This document shows positions 43,953-53,062 of a DNA stretch of 64,000 nt, piece after piece. Origin of the DNA: DATCYX01 sp963714425 (GTDB lineage Bacteria > Chloroflexota > Anaerolineae > Anaerolineales > UBA4823); NCBI GenBank assembly GCA_963714425.1, contig CAVQOI010000014.1, positions 62,001 to 126,000 of the forward strand, written 5' to 3'. Every line of letters starts with the position of its first letter. Position 1 is the first letter of the stretch. Below the pieces are notes generated by a model that was not told the origin of the DNA, searched no databases, and saw only the letters and a program-made list of their open reading frames with translations. A program made the translations under genes and the position numbers.

Positions 43953-45386
43953 ATGTTCGCATCCTTGCGCTCGAGATTGTGGTCGACCTACGTCCTCCTG
44001 GCGCTCGTAATCTTGCTCGTAGTAGCCTTAGGACTTTTTATATTTCTCATTCGGAACCCGGTAGCTGACCGGCAAGATTACCTAAACCTTGAGCGGGTTA
44101 TGGCAACACTAATCCGCCGTACGGACACGCTGCAAATCCTGCAGAACCGCCCCGTGGAATACGCCCAACGAATCGACTCCGTCGCGGATGTCCGCGTCTT
44201 AATTCTCGCATCGGACCATTCGCTTCTTGTTGATTCTAGGCAGGAGAGCGCTGCTTCCATAGGTCCCCTGGCTCTGAATTCCATCCGCGATCAACGCGAT
44301 GTCGCCCTCGACCAATCAGGGAAGCGCTGGTTGACGCTCTCGCGTCGATTGGATAACGGGACCATCCTGGTCCTGGCAACACCACGGCCAGGAGCAATGG
44401 CGCTTTTATACACGCGCAGGATACGTGATTTGCTTCGTGAGGATTTCATACCCCCTTTTATGCAGGCGGGGTGCTTGGCACTCTTTTTGGCGTTGATCCT
44501 GGCATTCTGGATGTCGCGCTGGATCTCAGCTCCCCTTGGAAGTATTGCTGCTGCTGCCCGCAAAACTCCGGAAGGTACCTATGAAACCATCCAGTTGCAA
44601 GGACCCTCGGAGGTTAGAAATCTGGCTCGAGCCTTCAATGACATGACCCAACGTGTGCGTGCCAGCCAGCAATCGCAGCGAGAATTCGTTGCAAACGTTT
44701 CACATGAGCTGAAGACGCCCCTTACATCAATTCAGGGATTTTCCCAAGCGATCATGGATGGTGCAGCCAGTGCGCCTGAAGACTTGCACCAGGCCGCGTC
44801 GATCATCCACACGGAGGCGACTAGGATGCACCGGCTTGTCCTTAACCTGTTGGACCTGGCGCGTTTTGACGCTGGCATGGTGACGATCGAGCGGACTGAT
44901 GTGAATCTACAAGAGCTCTTGAAACACGCTTACGAGCGCTATAAACCTAATGCTGAGCAGGCAAAGGTTGGGATGAGCTGGCACGCCGATGATCTCGCGA
45001 ACCTCTCTGGCGACGGTGAAAAGTTGGCGCAGGTATTGGGTAATCTCGTAGAGAATGCCTTGAAACACACGCCCGCGGGTGGGCAGGTCGTAATGAGCGC
45101 CCAGGCCGACGGCGAATATGCTGAAATTAAAGTCAGTGATAGCGGAACCGGAATCCCTGAAGCTGATCTCCCTCGTATCTTCGAAAGATTTTATCAGGTG
45201 GATAAATCTAGAATAGGAGGTCATGTACACGGGAGTGGGCTTGGACTGGCTATCGCAAAAGAAATCATCCACGCCCATGGGGGATCAATTGTCGCACAAA
45301 ATAATCACCCACAAGGGAGCTTGTTTGTGGTCAGAATCCCTTTCGGTCGCCCGCTCAACCCTATCATTGCTCATCGGAAAGCTTGA
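43953..45386 (+). CDS. Sensor histidine kinase (HAMP, HisKA, HATPase)
   Basis: The 477-residue protein has TM1 (VLLALVILLVVALGLFIFLI), an outer sensor region, TM2 (about 175-192) and HAMP. The phospho-acceptor His lies in ANVSHELKTPLTSIQG, followed by the ATP-binding N-box GNLVENALKHTP and G-boxes DSGTGIP and GSGLGLAIAKEI. It is the partner of the response regulator encoded just before it. The signal is unknown. The ATG at 43953 has GGTGGGA upstream; a TTG at 43929 is an alternative. Confidence 0.93.
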   Translation: MFASLRSRLWSTYVLLALVILLVVALGLFIFLIRNPVADRQDYLNLERVMATLIRRTDTLQILQNRPVEYAQRIDSVADVRVLILASDHSLLVDSRQESAASIGPLALNSIRDQRDVALDQSGKRWLTLSRRLDNGTILVLATPRPGAMALLYTRRIRDLLREDFIPPFMQAGCLALFLALILAFWMSRWISAPLGSIAAAARKTPEGTYETIQLQGPSEVRNLARAFNDMTQRVRASQQSQREFVANVSHELKTPLTSIQGFSQAIMDGAASAPEDLHQAASIIHTEATRMHRLVLNLLDLARFDAGMVTIERTDVNLQELLKHAYERYKPNAEQAKVGMSWHADDLANLSGDGEKLAQVLGNLVENALKHTPAGGQVVMSAQADGEYAEIKVSDSGTGIPEADLPRIFERFYQVDKSRIGGHVHGSGLGLAIAKEIIHAHGGSIVAQNNHPQGSLFVVRIPFGRPLNPIIAHRKA

Positions 45387-45387
45387 T

Positions 45388-46374
45388 ATGCCGCAGGTGA
45401 CGATTATTGTGCCATGTTACAATGAGCAAAGCACGATTGGGCAGCTATTGGAAGCCATATATGCCCAGACATATCCACGCCACGATATGGAAGTAGTGAT
45501 CGCTGATGGCCTCTCCACAGATAATACGCGGCATGAAATCGCAAAATTTCAGCAAGACTATCCTGATCTCAATGTGCAGGTTGTTGAGAATCCAAAAAGA
45601 TCCATCCCCGCTGGTTTAAATCAGGCAATCGAGAACGCCAGGGGCGAGATTGTTGTGCGTCTAGATGCGCATTCCTTTCCCTACCCAGATTACGTTGCTC
45701 GCTGTGTCGAGGTTCTTCAGTCTGGGGTTGGCGAGAATGTGGGTGGCGTCTGGGAGATACAGCCTGGGGCCGAGGGGTGGTTGGCTAAGTCGATCGCTGC
45801 GGCAGCTGCCCACCCGCTTGGTGCGGGCGATGCTCGTTACCGCATCGGAGGGGCAGCACAATCGGTTGATACTGTTCCGTTTGGTGCATTTCGAAAGACC
45901 CTTCCCGAGCGCATTGGATATTATGACGAAACGCTGCTCACTAATGAAGATTATGAGTTCAATGTACGCATCCGCCGGTCCGGAGGCCGGATATGGCTCG
46001 ATCCAACCATACGTACCCGCTATGCGGCCCGTCCAACTCTGCGCGCCCTCTGGAAGCAATACTGGCGTTATGGGTATTGGAAGGCGAAAATGCTAAAGCG
46101 TTATCCGCATACCCTCCGCTGGCGTCAGGTGATCCCGCCTCTCTTCGTCCTAAGCCTATTTTTGTTTCTGCTGGTGGGCATCTTTTTCCCAGTCAGCTTG
46201 CGTTTACTGGCGCTCGAATTATTCATATACTTTTTGGTCCTTGGAATCGCCGCTGGTCTGCTAGTGGGGCGGCGGCATTTTTGGCTTTATCTGCTTGGAG
46301 CTCCATCTGCTTGGGTTGTCATCCATCTAGCCTGGGGAAGTAGTGTATTATGGGGGTTGATTACCAGTGAATAA
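45388..46374 (+). CDS. ExoA-like family 2 glycosyltransferase with C-terminal membrane helices
   Basis: The 328-residue protein has the GT-A start PQVTIIVPCYNEQSTIG, ADGLSTDNTRHEI, the metal-binding RLDAHSFPYPD and the acceptor region DETLLTNEDYEFNVRIRRSGG. Three helices follow near the C-terminus. This layout resembles ExoA of succinoglycan synthesis, which adds a sugar to a lipid-linked intermediate. A much longer open frame starting at 45223 overlaps the kinase; the ATG at 45388, one base after its stop, is preferred. Confidence 0.87.
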   Translation: MPQVTIIVPCYNEQSTIGQLLEAIYAQTYPRHDMEVVIADGLSTDNTRHEIAKFQQDYPDLNVQVVENPKRSIPAGLNQAIENARGEIVVRLDAHSFPYPDYVARCVEVLQSGVGENVGGVWEIQPGAEGWLAKSIAAAAAHPLGAGDARYRIGGAAQSVDTVPFGAFRKTLPERIGYYDETLLTNEDYEFNVRIRRSGGRIWLDPTIRTRYAARPTLRALWKQYWRYGYWKAKMLKRYPHTLRWRQVIPPLFVLSLFLFLLVGIFFPVSLRLLALELFIYFLVLGIAAGLLVGRRHFWLYLLGAPSAWVVIHLAWGSSVLWGLITSE

Positions 46375-47803
46375 TCCGATAACCATGCAGAAATCACAAA
46401 CCTGGCGCTTGCGTATTCAAGAGCGGCGGACTTTGTTATTGGTGGGGGATATTCTCATTGCGGCGATCAGCCTGCTACTCGCCCTGTATTTTTGGGGGAG
46501 TGCGGATCGCTTTCCGAGTTTTTCGATTGAATTCATTCAGAGACGCGTGCCGGTCTGGTTCTTTTTGCTACCTGTGGTCTGGGTGATCTTGCTGGTCGAG
46601 CTCTATGATGTACACCGGGCTGGAAATATCCGTGCAACAATACAAGGTGTAGCAGCTGCAGCTTTAATCGGATTTGGACTTTATCTGCTGCTCTATTTTT
46701 ACTATGTCGATCCACCTAGATCGCTATTACCCAGGCGTGGCGTGGCGGGATTCTTCATCGCCGCGCCGCTACTCACGCTGGTATGGCGTGGTGTATACAT
46801 CCGGATTTTCACCGCTCCGCAGTTCCTAAGGCGTGTATTGGTTGTGGGCGGAGGGAAATCGGGACAGATGCTTTTGCAGATCATCAACAGCCTTCGACCT
46901 CCACCTTTATATGTCGCTGGAATCGTGGATGATGACGAAACAAAGGCTGGAAATAATATTGAAAATATTCCGGTTTTAGGAACGAGCCATTCATTACAGG
47001 AGCTGGTAAAAGCTCATAACATATCGGACCTGATCGTTGCCATTACAGGCCATATTAAACCTGCCATGTTTCAGGCGCTACTTGATATGCAAGAGAGTGG
47101 CATCGAAATCATGCGTGCCCCGCGTGCATATGAAGAGCTGCTGGGCCGGATACCCATTAACTTTCTTGAAGCTGATTGGATATTACGCTCTTTTGTAGAC
47201 GAACAAAAAGTTAGCGGATTTTATGAACTCGCGAAGCGTCTGGTAGATATCATCGGTGGAGCCTTCGGTGTAATTCTAATGTTGCTTACGTTACCTTTCG
47301 TCACGCTGGCGATTGTCATCGACGATGGTTTCCCCGTTTTTTATACGCAGACACGCGCAGGTAAAGGTTCGCAACCCTATACAATTATCAAGTTGCGGAC
47401 GATGCGTAGAGATGCTGAAGTCATTGGGCGACCACAATGGGCAACTGAAGATGATGCGCGGGCAACACGGGTGGGACGATTTCTTCGAAAAAGCCACTTG
47501 GATGAATTACCACAATTTATTAACGTTTTGCGTGGGGAGATGAGCCTGGTAGGGCCTCGCGCAGAACGACCTGAGCTGATGGATGTATTCCAAAAAAATG
47601 TGCCTTTTTATCGAACAAGGCTTCTAGTGAAACCCGGGATCACGGGGTGGGCCCAAATAAATTTTGGCTATGCTTCGTCAGTAGAAGAGACTACAATCAA
47701 GCTGGAATATGATCTTTACTATATCAAGCACCGTAATTTATGGATAGACATGATTATCATGCTTCGCACCCCGGCGACTGTATTCGGTTTCCGAGGGAGG
47801 TAA
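46367..47803 (+). CDS. Undecaprenyl-phosphate sugar phosphotransferase (exopolysaccharide initiation)
   Basis: The N-terminal part holds four or five membrane helices and a CoA-binding-like (Rossmann) domain (VLVVGGGKSGQMLLQII). The C-terminal domain is the WbaP/WcaJ catalytic unit, with IKLRTMRRDAE, ATRVGRFLRKSHLDELPQ and LRGEMSLVGPRAERPE. It moves a sugar-1-phosphate to undecaprenyl phosphate to begin a polysaccharide chain. The frame begins with GTG at 46367, overlapping the upstream gene, with GGGGG upstream; an ATG at 46385 is the alternative. It has 478 residues. Confidence 0.92.
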   Translation: MNNPITMQKSQTWRLRIQERRTLLLVGDILIAAISLLLALYFWGSADRFPSFSIEFIQRRVPVWFFLLPVVWVILLVELYDVHRAGNIRATIQGVAAAALIGFGLYLLLYFYYVDPPRSLLPRRGVAGFFIAAPLLTLVWRGVYIRIFTAPQFLRRVLVVGGGKSGQMLLQIINSLRPPPLYVAGIVDDDETKAGNNIENIPVLGTSHSLQELVKAHNISDLIVAITGHIKPAMFQALLDMQESGIEIMRAPRAYEELLGRIPINFLEADWILRSFVDEQKVSGFYELAKRLVDIIGGAFGVILMLLTLPFVTLAIVIDDGFPVFYTQTRAGKGSQPYTIIKLRTMRRDAEVIGRPQWATEDDARATRVGRFLRKSHLDELPQFINVLRGEMSLVGPRAERPELMDVFQKNVPFYRTRLLVKPGITGWAQINFGYASSVEETTIKLEYDLYYIKHRNLWIDMIIMLRTPATVFGFRGR

Positions 47804-47804
47804 T

Positions 47805-49769
47805 ATGACGGTGGAGTCGGATCCCCCTGAGCGCCGTAATTTGCTGCAAAAATATTTGAATGTTTATCGCATCCGCGCTTGGATTGCCTCGAGATGGCTT
47901 CTGGTTATTGGTGACGTATTCCTTATTGTCGTAGCAGTAATAGGGAGCTTCGGTCTAAGGCTTGAATTCGGCGAACGATTTATTTACTTTCTGCCTCAAG
48001 CCTGGAGGATGGTAGCTCTGGCATTGCTCATCAAGCCAATCGTCTACTATTTTTTTGGTCTTTACCGCCATCTTTGGGTGTATGCCAGCATCAAAGAATT
48101 GCGCCTTGTAATTCTGTCTGTGTCGACAGCCTCCGTATTGTTATCTGTCGCGGTAATGGTCATGACAACTCTCCAAAACCGCATGCCAGGTTACCTGGGC
48201 TTTCCCCGTGCAGTTCTGGTTATTGATGGGCTTTTGTCGTTGTTCCTGATCGGCGGGTTGCGATTCTCGGTAAGGGCATTGGCTGAAGCGCGAAGTAATG
48301 TCGTTGGCAGGATAAACGGCCACACGAGTCATGTATTGGTTGTTGGTGCGGGTGATGCGGGAGCGCTGGTCGTGCGTGAAATGCTTAAGAATCAGCAACT
48401 CAACCAAAAACCGGTCTGTTTCCTTGATGACGATGCCAATAAACAAAAACAGCAGATTCACGGTGTTCCGGTGATTGGAAAGCTAGAGGATCTGGCTCGT
48501 GTCATCACAGCTCGCCACATTGACGAAGTTGTGGTGGCTATCCCTAGCGCTCCTGGCAATGTGATCAGGCAGGTGGCCGACGTATGCCGCTTGAAGGGCA
48601 TGCCGTTCCGCACTATGCCGGGCATCTATGAGCTCATCGGCGGGAAGGTTAGCGTAAGCCGCTTGAGGGATATCGAGATCACCGACCTCCTACGACGAGA
48701 GCCAGCGCATATTGACGAGAAGCTTGTGGGTACCAGTTTGGGCGGCCGCCGAGTGTTAATCACTGGTGCAGGAGGTTCTATTGGCCGCGAGCTGTCCCTG
48801 CAGACAGCGCGTTGGGGACCTGCTTCCCTTATTCTCCTGGGACATGGTGAAAACAGTGTTTTTGAGACACTCCTCGAGCTTGAGGATAATTTCCCGTCTT
48901 TGCCAGTCCATCCGGTTATCGCCGATATTCGGGATATCGACCGATTGACTGTCACATTTGACGACTTACGCCCGCAAGTTGTCTTCCATACAGCCGCACA
49001 CAAGCATGTTCCCTTAATGGAGATCAATGTCGAAGAAGCGATCACAAACAATGTTTTCGGCACGCGCAATGTGGTCGAGGCTGCAGTAAATTTCGCCGTA
49101 GAAAGATTGGTGATGATCTCCACGGATAAGGCGATACGCCCAACCAGTGTGATGGGGGCGACGAAGCGATTGGCTGAGCTAATTGTGTTGGACGCAGCCA
49201 ATCGCTCGCAGCAGGCATTCTCGGTCGTTCGGTTTGGGAATGTATTGGGTAGTCGTGGTAGCGTGATCCCAAAATTCAAGCGCCAGATCGCCAATGGAGG
49301 TCCGGTCACCATAACGCATCCGGATATGGAGCGCTACTTCATGACCATACCGGAAGCGGTGCACTTGGTTTTGCAGGCTTCTGCGATGGGCGAGGGAGGG
49401 GAGGTTTTCGTGCTCAATATGGGCCAGCAGATCCGAATTCTCACCCTGGCGGAAGACCTGATCCGCCTATCGGGACTGGAGCCAAATAAGGATGTCGATA
49501 TTGTCTTTACTGGGATACGTCCAGGCGAGAAGCTGAGTGAGGAGCTATGGGACCAGTGGGCACAATATGAGCCGACCACGCACCCGGATATTGTCTTGCT
49601 AAAAGATGAAGATATCCTAACTGGGCAGGTCCTGCGACAGACGGTAAACGACTTGGTACACCTCGCCCGAGAGGGTGATGCGGCTGCAATCGTACACATC
49701 CTTGATGAGTACATCCCAGGAGCGGCTGTACGAAGCACACCCCCTCCCGATATGACTGCAATTGTTTAA
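47805..49769 (+). CDS. CapD/WbpM-like nucleotide-sugar 4,6-dehydratase
   Basis: The 654-residue protein has an N-terminal group of about four membrane helices, a Rossmann domain (VLVVGAGDAGALVVREM), and a C-terminal NAD-dependent dehydratase domain with VLITGAGGSIGRELSLQ and STDKAIRPTSVMGATKRLAE. Relatives dehydrate UDP-GlcNAc to keto-sugars for capsules and O-chains. The usual Tyr of the SDR YxxxK site is Met here (SVMGATK), as is common in WbpM-type enzymes. It starts one base after the sugar transferase gene. Confidence 0.92.
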   Translation: MTVESDPPERRNLLQKYLNVYRIRAWIASRWLLVIGDVFLIVVAVIGSFGLRLEFGERFIYFLPQAWRMVALALLIKPIVYYFFGLYRHLWVYASIKELRLVILSVSTASVLLSVAVMVMTTLQNRMPGYLGFPRAVLVIDGLLSLFLIGGLRFSVRALAEARSNVVGRINGHTSHVLVVGAGDAGALVVREMLKNQQLNQKPVCFLDDDANKQKQQIHGVPVIGKLEDLARVITARHIDEVVVAIPSAPGNVIRQVADVCRLKGMPFRTMPGIYELIGGKVSVSRLRDIEITDLLRREPAHIDEKLVGTSLGGRRVLITGAGGSIGRELSLQTARWGPASLILLGHGENSVFETLLELEDNFPSLPVHPVIADIRDIDRLTVTFDDLRPQVVFHTAAHKHVPLMEINVEEAITNNVFGTRNVVEAAVNFAVERLVMISTDKAIRPTSVMGATKRLAELIVLDAANRSQQAFSVVRFGNVLGSRGSVIPKFKRQIANGGPVTITHPDMERYFMTIPEAVHLVLQASAMGEGGEVFVLNMGQQIRILTLAEDLIRLSGLEPNKDVDIVFTGIRPGEKLSEELWDQWAQYEPTTHPDIVLLKDEDILTGQVLRQTVNDLVHLAREGDAAAIVHILDEYIPGAAVRSTPPPDMTAIV

Positions 49770-49782
49770 TTAAATATCGAGC

Positions 49783-50823
49783 ATGCCTGAGTTATCTGCA
49801 ACCGGGTGGGAATCATTTCTCACCTCATTTCCTAACACCCATTTGCTGCAAAGCACTCGATGGGGCGAATTAAAAGCAGCGTTTGGTTGGGAGGTCGTGC
49901 GCCTTTCGTCACGAAATCCTGATATCCCGGGCGAACCAGGCATTCAGGCGCCGGCTTTGATGGGTGCGCAGATCTTATTCCGGCGGCTGCCATTAGGATT
50001 CGCAATCGGCTATATCCCGCGCGGACCTGTGGGCGCGGGATGGGAGGCATTGCTCCCGGAGATTGATTCCCTTTGCCGGGAACGGCGAGCAGTGCTGCTC
50101 AAGGTGGAACCGGATGTTTTTGAAGATGACGCCGAGCGACAACTCCATGAGAGCGTTCTATCAAGTTTTCAACCAAGCCCGCAGACCATTCAACCCAGGC
50201 GGACGCTAATTGTAGATTTAGACGGCGATGACGAGGATATCCTCGCCCGCATGAAACAAAAGACACGCTATAACATCCGTCTGGCACAAAGAAAGGGTAT
50301 TGTTGTGCGTCCTAGTGGAGACATAGCTCTTTTCAATGAATTAATCAAAGTGACTGGTGAGAGAGATCGCTTCGGTGTACATAGCCGGGAGTATTATCAG
50401 AAAGCTTATGACCTGTTTTACCCGTCCGGGGAGTGCGAGCTATTGATTGCAGAATTCGATGGTCAGCCTCTAGCAGCATTGATGGTATTTGCCCGTGGGC
50501 AGCGTGCCTGGTATTTTTACGGAGCCTCATCAGAAGTGCATCGAGAGCGGATGCCGACCTACTTGCTGCAATGGGAGGCGATGCGTTGGGGGCGCCAGCA
50601 TGGCTGCACGGAGTATGATCTTTGGGGCGTGCCTGACGAAGATGATGCGATCCTAGAAGAGCGGTTTACCAACCGCTCTGATGGCTTGTGGGGGGTTTAT
50701 CGCTTCAAGCGAGGATTTGGTGGAAAGCTGTGCCGCACCATTGGTGCCTGGGATCGGGTATATAACCCAGTATTGTATCGCTTATATCGCTGGTATTTTT
50801 CTGGCAGAGAGAGCCTCGGATGA
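49783..50823 (+). CDS. FemABX-type aminoacyltransferase-like protein (copy 1)
   Basis: The 346-residue protein has the two-GNAT FemABX fold: LQSTRWGELKAAFGWE near the start, RRLPLGFAIGYIPRGPV, MKQKTRYNIRLAQRKGI in the middle and MPTYLLQWEAMRWGRQHGCTEYDLWG near the end. FemABX enzymes use aminoacyl-tRNA to add amino acids to the peptidoglycan stem peptide; the substrate here is inferred. Its start is 13 bases after the CapD-like gene and its stop overlaps the next paralog. Confidence 0.9.
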   Translation: MPELSATGWESFLTSFPNTHLLQSTRWGELKAAFGWEVVRLSSRNPDIPGEPGIQAPALMGAQILFRRLPLGFAIGYIPRGPVGAGWEALLPEIDSLCRERRAVLLKVEPDVFEDDAERQLHESVLSSFQPSPQTIQPRRTLIVDLDGDDEDILARMKQKTRYNIRLAQRKGIVVRPSGDIALFNELIKVTGERDRFGVHSREYYQKAYDLFYPSGECELLIAEFDGQPLAALMVFARGQRAWYFYGASSEVHRERMPTYLLQWEAMRWGRQHGCTEYDLWGVPDEDDAILEERFTNRSDGLWGVYRFKRGFGGKLCRTIGAWDRVYNPVLYRLYRWYFSGRESLG

Positions 50824-52031
50824 TGCTCGTTAACCAGTCAATATCAGAAACTGAATTGTCCTCATCCTCTGGGATGACATGGAATCGTTTGGTGGCCTCA
50901 TTTCCTGATCCCCACATCTTGCAATCCTGGGAATGGGGACAAGTGAAAGCGCGTTTTGGATGGCTACCCTACTACTTGGTGTGGTTCAACGAAAAAGAAA
51001 AAATACAAATCATTACTGATGTTGCTGGAATTACCCGGGAGGACCAATCCGAGCCTTTGGCCGCCTCATTGGTTTTGCAACGATCCACGCCCATCAGAGG
51101 AATAAATATTGTATATCTACCCAAAGGACCTCTCCTGAGAGATTGGAATGATTCAAAAAATCGGCTCCACCTTCTGGAGGAACTGGCTAAGTTCGGTCGA
51201 GAGCATGGGGCAATATTTATCAAGATGGATCCTGATGTGCGGACCGGCACCGGCCTCCCAAATGATGCTGGCGCAGTAGAGTACATAACAGGCAGCACGG
51301 TAATCGACGACCTATTGAGAAATGGCTGGCGCTTCTCGTCAGAACAGGTGCAATTTCGAAATACGGTATTGCTTGATCTGGCTGGTGATGAGGAGGCGCT
51401 CTTGATGCGCATGAAGCAGAAATTTCGCTACAATGTTCGCCTAGCGAAGAAAAAAGGTGTGAGTATACGCCTGGGAGAGATCGGAGATCTCGACCTGCTT
51501 TACAGCCTGTACACTGAAACTGCCAAGCGGGATGGATTTGTCATCCGTGAGCGTGGGTATTACAAACATCTTTGGCGCACTTTTTTTTCGGACGGTGAGC
51601 CGTTTAAGGAGAGTATACAACCTACTGCGATGCCGCTGATCGCTGAGGTATCTGGCGAGCCGGTTGCTGCGATGTTTCTGTTTCTGTTCGCTGGAAAAGC
51701 CTGGTTCCTTTTTGGCATGTCAGGTGATGCGCACCGGGAGAAGATGCCCAATTACCTGCTTCAATGGGAGGCAATCCGCCTGGCAAAAACCGCCGGATGC
51801 CATACTTACGACCTGTGGGGCGCTCCGGATACATTTGAAGAGGACGACCCACTCTGGGGAGTTTACCGGTTTAAGGAAGGGATGGGCGGAGAAGTCGTGC
51901 GCCATATCGGCGCATGGGATCTGCCATTGAAGCCATTTTTGTATCGTGCATATACACAGATTCTACCGCGCATATTAACAATCATGCGAAGGCGCGAGAA
52001 AAGTAGAATCCAAGGGACACCATCACTATGA
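50820..52031 (+). CDS. FemABX-type aminoacyltransferase-like protein (copy 2)
   Basis: This 403-residue paralog repeats the pattern of copy 1: LQSWEWGQVKARFGWLPYY, GINIVYLPKGPLL, MKQKFRYNVRLAKKKGV and MPNYLLQWEAIRLAKTAGCHTYDLWGAP. It is longer, with an extra loop around 265-280. The start overlaps copy 1 by four bases (either of two ATGs), so the pair is translationally coupled. Two tandem FemABX proteins could add successive residues to a peptide bridge. Its stop overlaps the D-cysteine-desulfhydrase-like gene. Confidence 0.9.
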   Translation: MMLVNQSISETELSSSSGMTWNRLVASFPDPHILQSWEWGQVKARFGWLPYYLVWFNEKEKIQIITDVAGITREDQSEPLAASLVLQRSTPIRGINIVYLPKGPLLRDWNDSKNRLHLLEELAKFGREHGAIFIKMDPDVRTGTGLPNDAGAVEYITGSTVIDDLLRNGWRFSSEQVQFRNTVLLDLAGDEEALLMRMKQKFRYNVRLAKKKGVSIRLGEIGDLDLLYSLYTETAKRDGFVIRERGYYKHLWRTFFSDGEPFKESIQPTAMPLIAEVSGEPVAAMFLFLFAGKAWFLFGMSGDAHREKMPNYLLQWEAIRLAKTAGCHTYDLWGAPDTFEEDDPLWGVYRFKEGMGGEVVRHIGAWDLPLKPFLYRAYTQILPRILTIMRRREKSRIQGTPSL

Positions 52032-53023
52032 ATACATTACCTCGCATCAAATTTGCCCATTTACCCACACCTATCGAGGCTCTGCCGCGACTGTCGGCTG
52101 CTTTAGGAGGTCCGCGCCTGCTTGTTAAGCGTGATGACCAGACAGGACTCGCCTTCGGGGGGAATAAAACCCGCAAGCTCGAGCTGCTGGTAGCGGAAGC
52201 GCAGGCTAATGGCGCTCGTACTCTTGTGACTGCTGGTGCAGTCCAATCAAATCACTGCCGCCAGACAGTTGCTGCAGCTGCTCGCTTTGGATTCGAGTGT
52301 ATTTTGGTACTCGCAGGTGAACAGCCTAAATTACCCACCGGAAATCTGCTCCTGGATCGCTGGTTCGGAGCCGAGCTTATATGGGCAGGCGTGGAAGAGC
52401 GCCAGCGCAAGCTCGAAGAGGTTTTTCAAGATGCCTGGGATCAAGGTCGCAGACCATACCTCGTTCCCTATGGAGGCTCGAGTCCAACCGGAGCAGCCGC
52501 TTATGCCATTGCGCTTGAGGAGCTGGTGGAGCAGTGTTCGGCCTCGCAACTGGGAGGCTGCCCACCAGATTGGATCGTCTTTCCTTCTTCTTCGGGCGGC
52601 ACCCAGGCAGGACTTGTTGTTGGAAAACGGATCACCGGATTTCCTGGCAGAATCTTGGGGATCAGTGTTGACGAAAATGCGCAGGTACTGAAGAGCCGCG
52701 TGGCTGACCTGGCTGGCGCTGTCGCGCAGAAGCTTGGAGAGAGCTTTATATTTACTCCGGATGAAATTGAGGTTACCGATAGCTATATAGGGAGGGGGTA
52801 TGGGGTTGCGGGCGATCCAGAGCAAGAGGCACTAAAGCTCTTCGCTCGGCTGGAAGGTTTATTGCTCGATCCGGTGTACACAGGACGTGCTGCCGCTGGA
52901 ATGGTCGACATGATACGTTCTGGTTATTTCTCGCGTGATGGCACAGTGCTGTTTTGGCATACAGGCGGCACACCGGCTTTGTTTGCAGATGCTTACCAGG
53001 ATTTAATTCCTCAATCCGAATAA
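52028..53023 (+). CDS. D-cysteine desulfhydrase/ACC-deaminase family PLP enzyme
   Basis: The 331-residue fold-type II PLP enzyme has LLVKRDDQTGLAFGGNKTRKLE with the predicted PLP Lys47, AGAVQSNHCRQTVAAAARFG, and SSSGGTQAGL as the phosphate loop. Family members split D-cysteine to pyruvate, H2S and ammonia or deaminate 1-aminocyclopropane-1-carboxylate; DcyD activity is more likely here but not proven. Its ATGA overlaps the FemABX stop, hinting at D-amino-acid or wall metabolism. Confidence 0.87.
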   Translation: MNTLPRIKFAHLPTPIEALPRLSAALGGPRLLVKRDDQTGLAFGGNKTRKLELLVAEAQANGARTLVTAGAVQSNHCRQTVAAAARFGFECILVLAGEQPKLPTGNLLLDRWFGAELIWAGVEERQRKLEEVFQDAWDQGRRPYLVPYGGSSPTGAAAYAIALEELVEQCSASQLGGCPPDWIVFPSSSGGTQAGLVVGKRITGFPGRILGISVDENAQVLKSRVADLAGAVAQKLGESFIFTPDEIEVTDSYIGRGYGVAGDPEQEALKLFARLEGLLLDPVYTGRAAAGMVDMIRSGYFSRDGTVLFWHTGGTPALFADAYQDLIPQSE

Positions 53024-53062
53024 TTTTTTCATACAAACACTAACGTCGCCTGGAATAGGATT

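Noticed and set aside
45223..45387. N-terminal extension of the ExoA-like glycosyltransferase overlapping the kinase.
   Set aside because: It lies in a shifted frame over the conserved kinase C-terminus; the glycosyltransferase fold begins with PQVTIIVPCYNE right after 45388.
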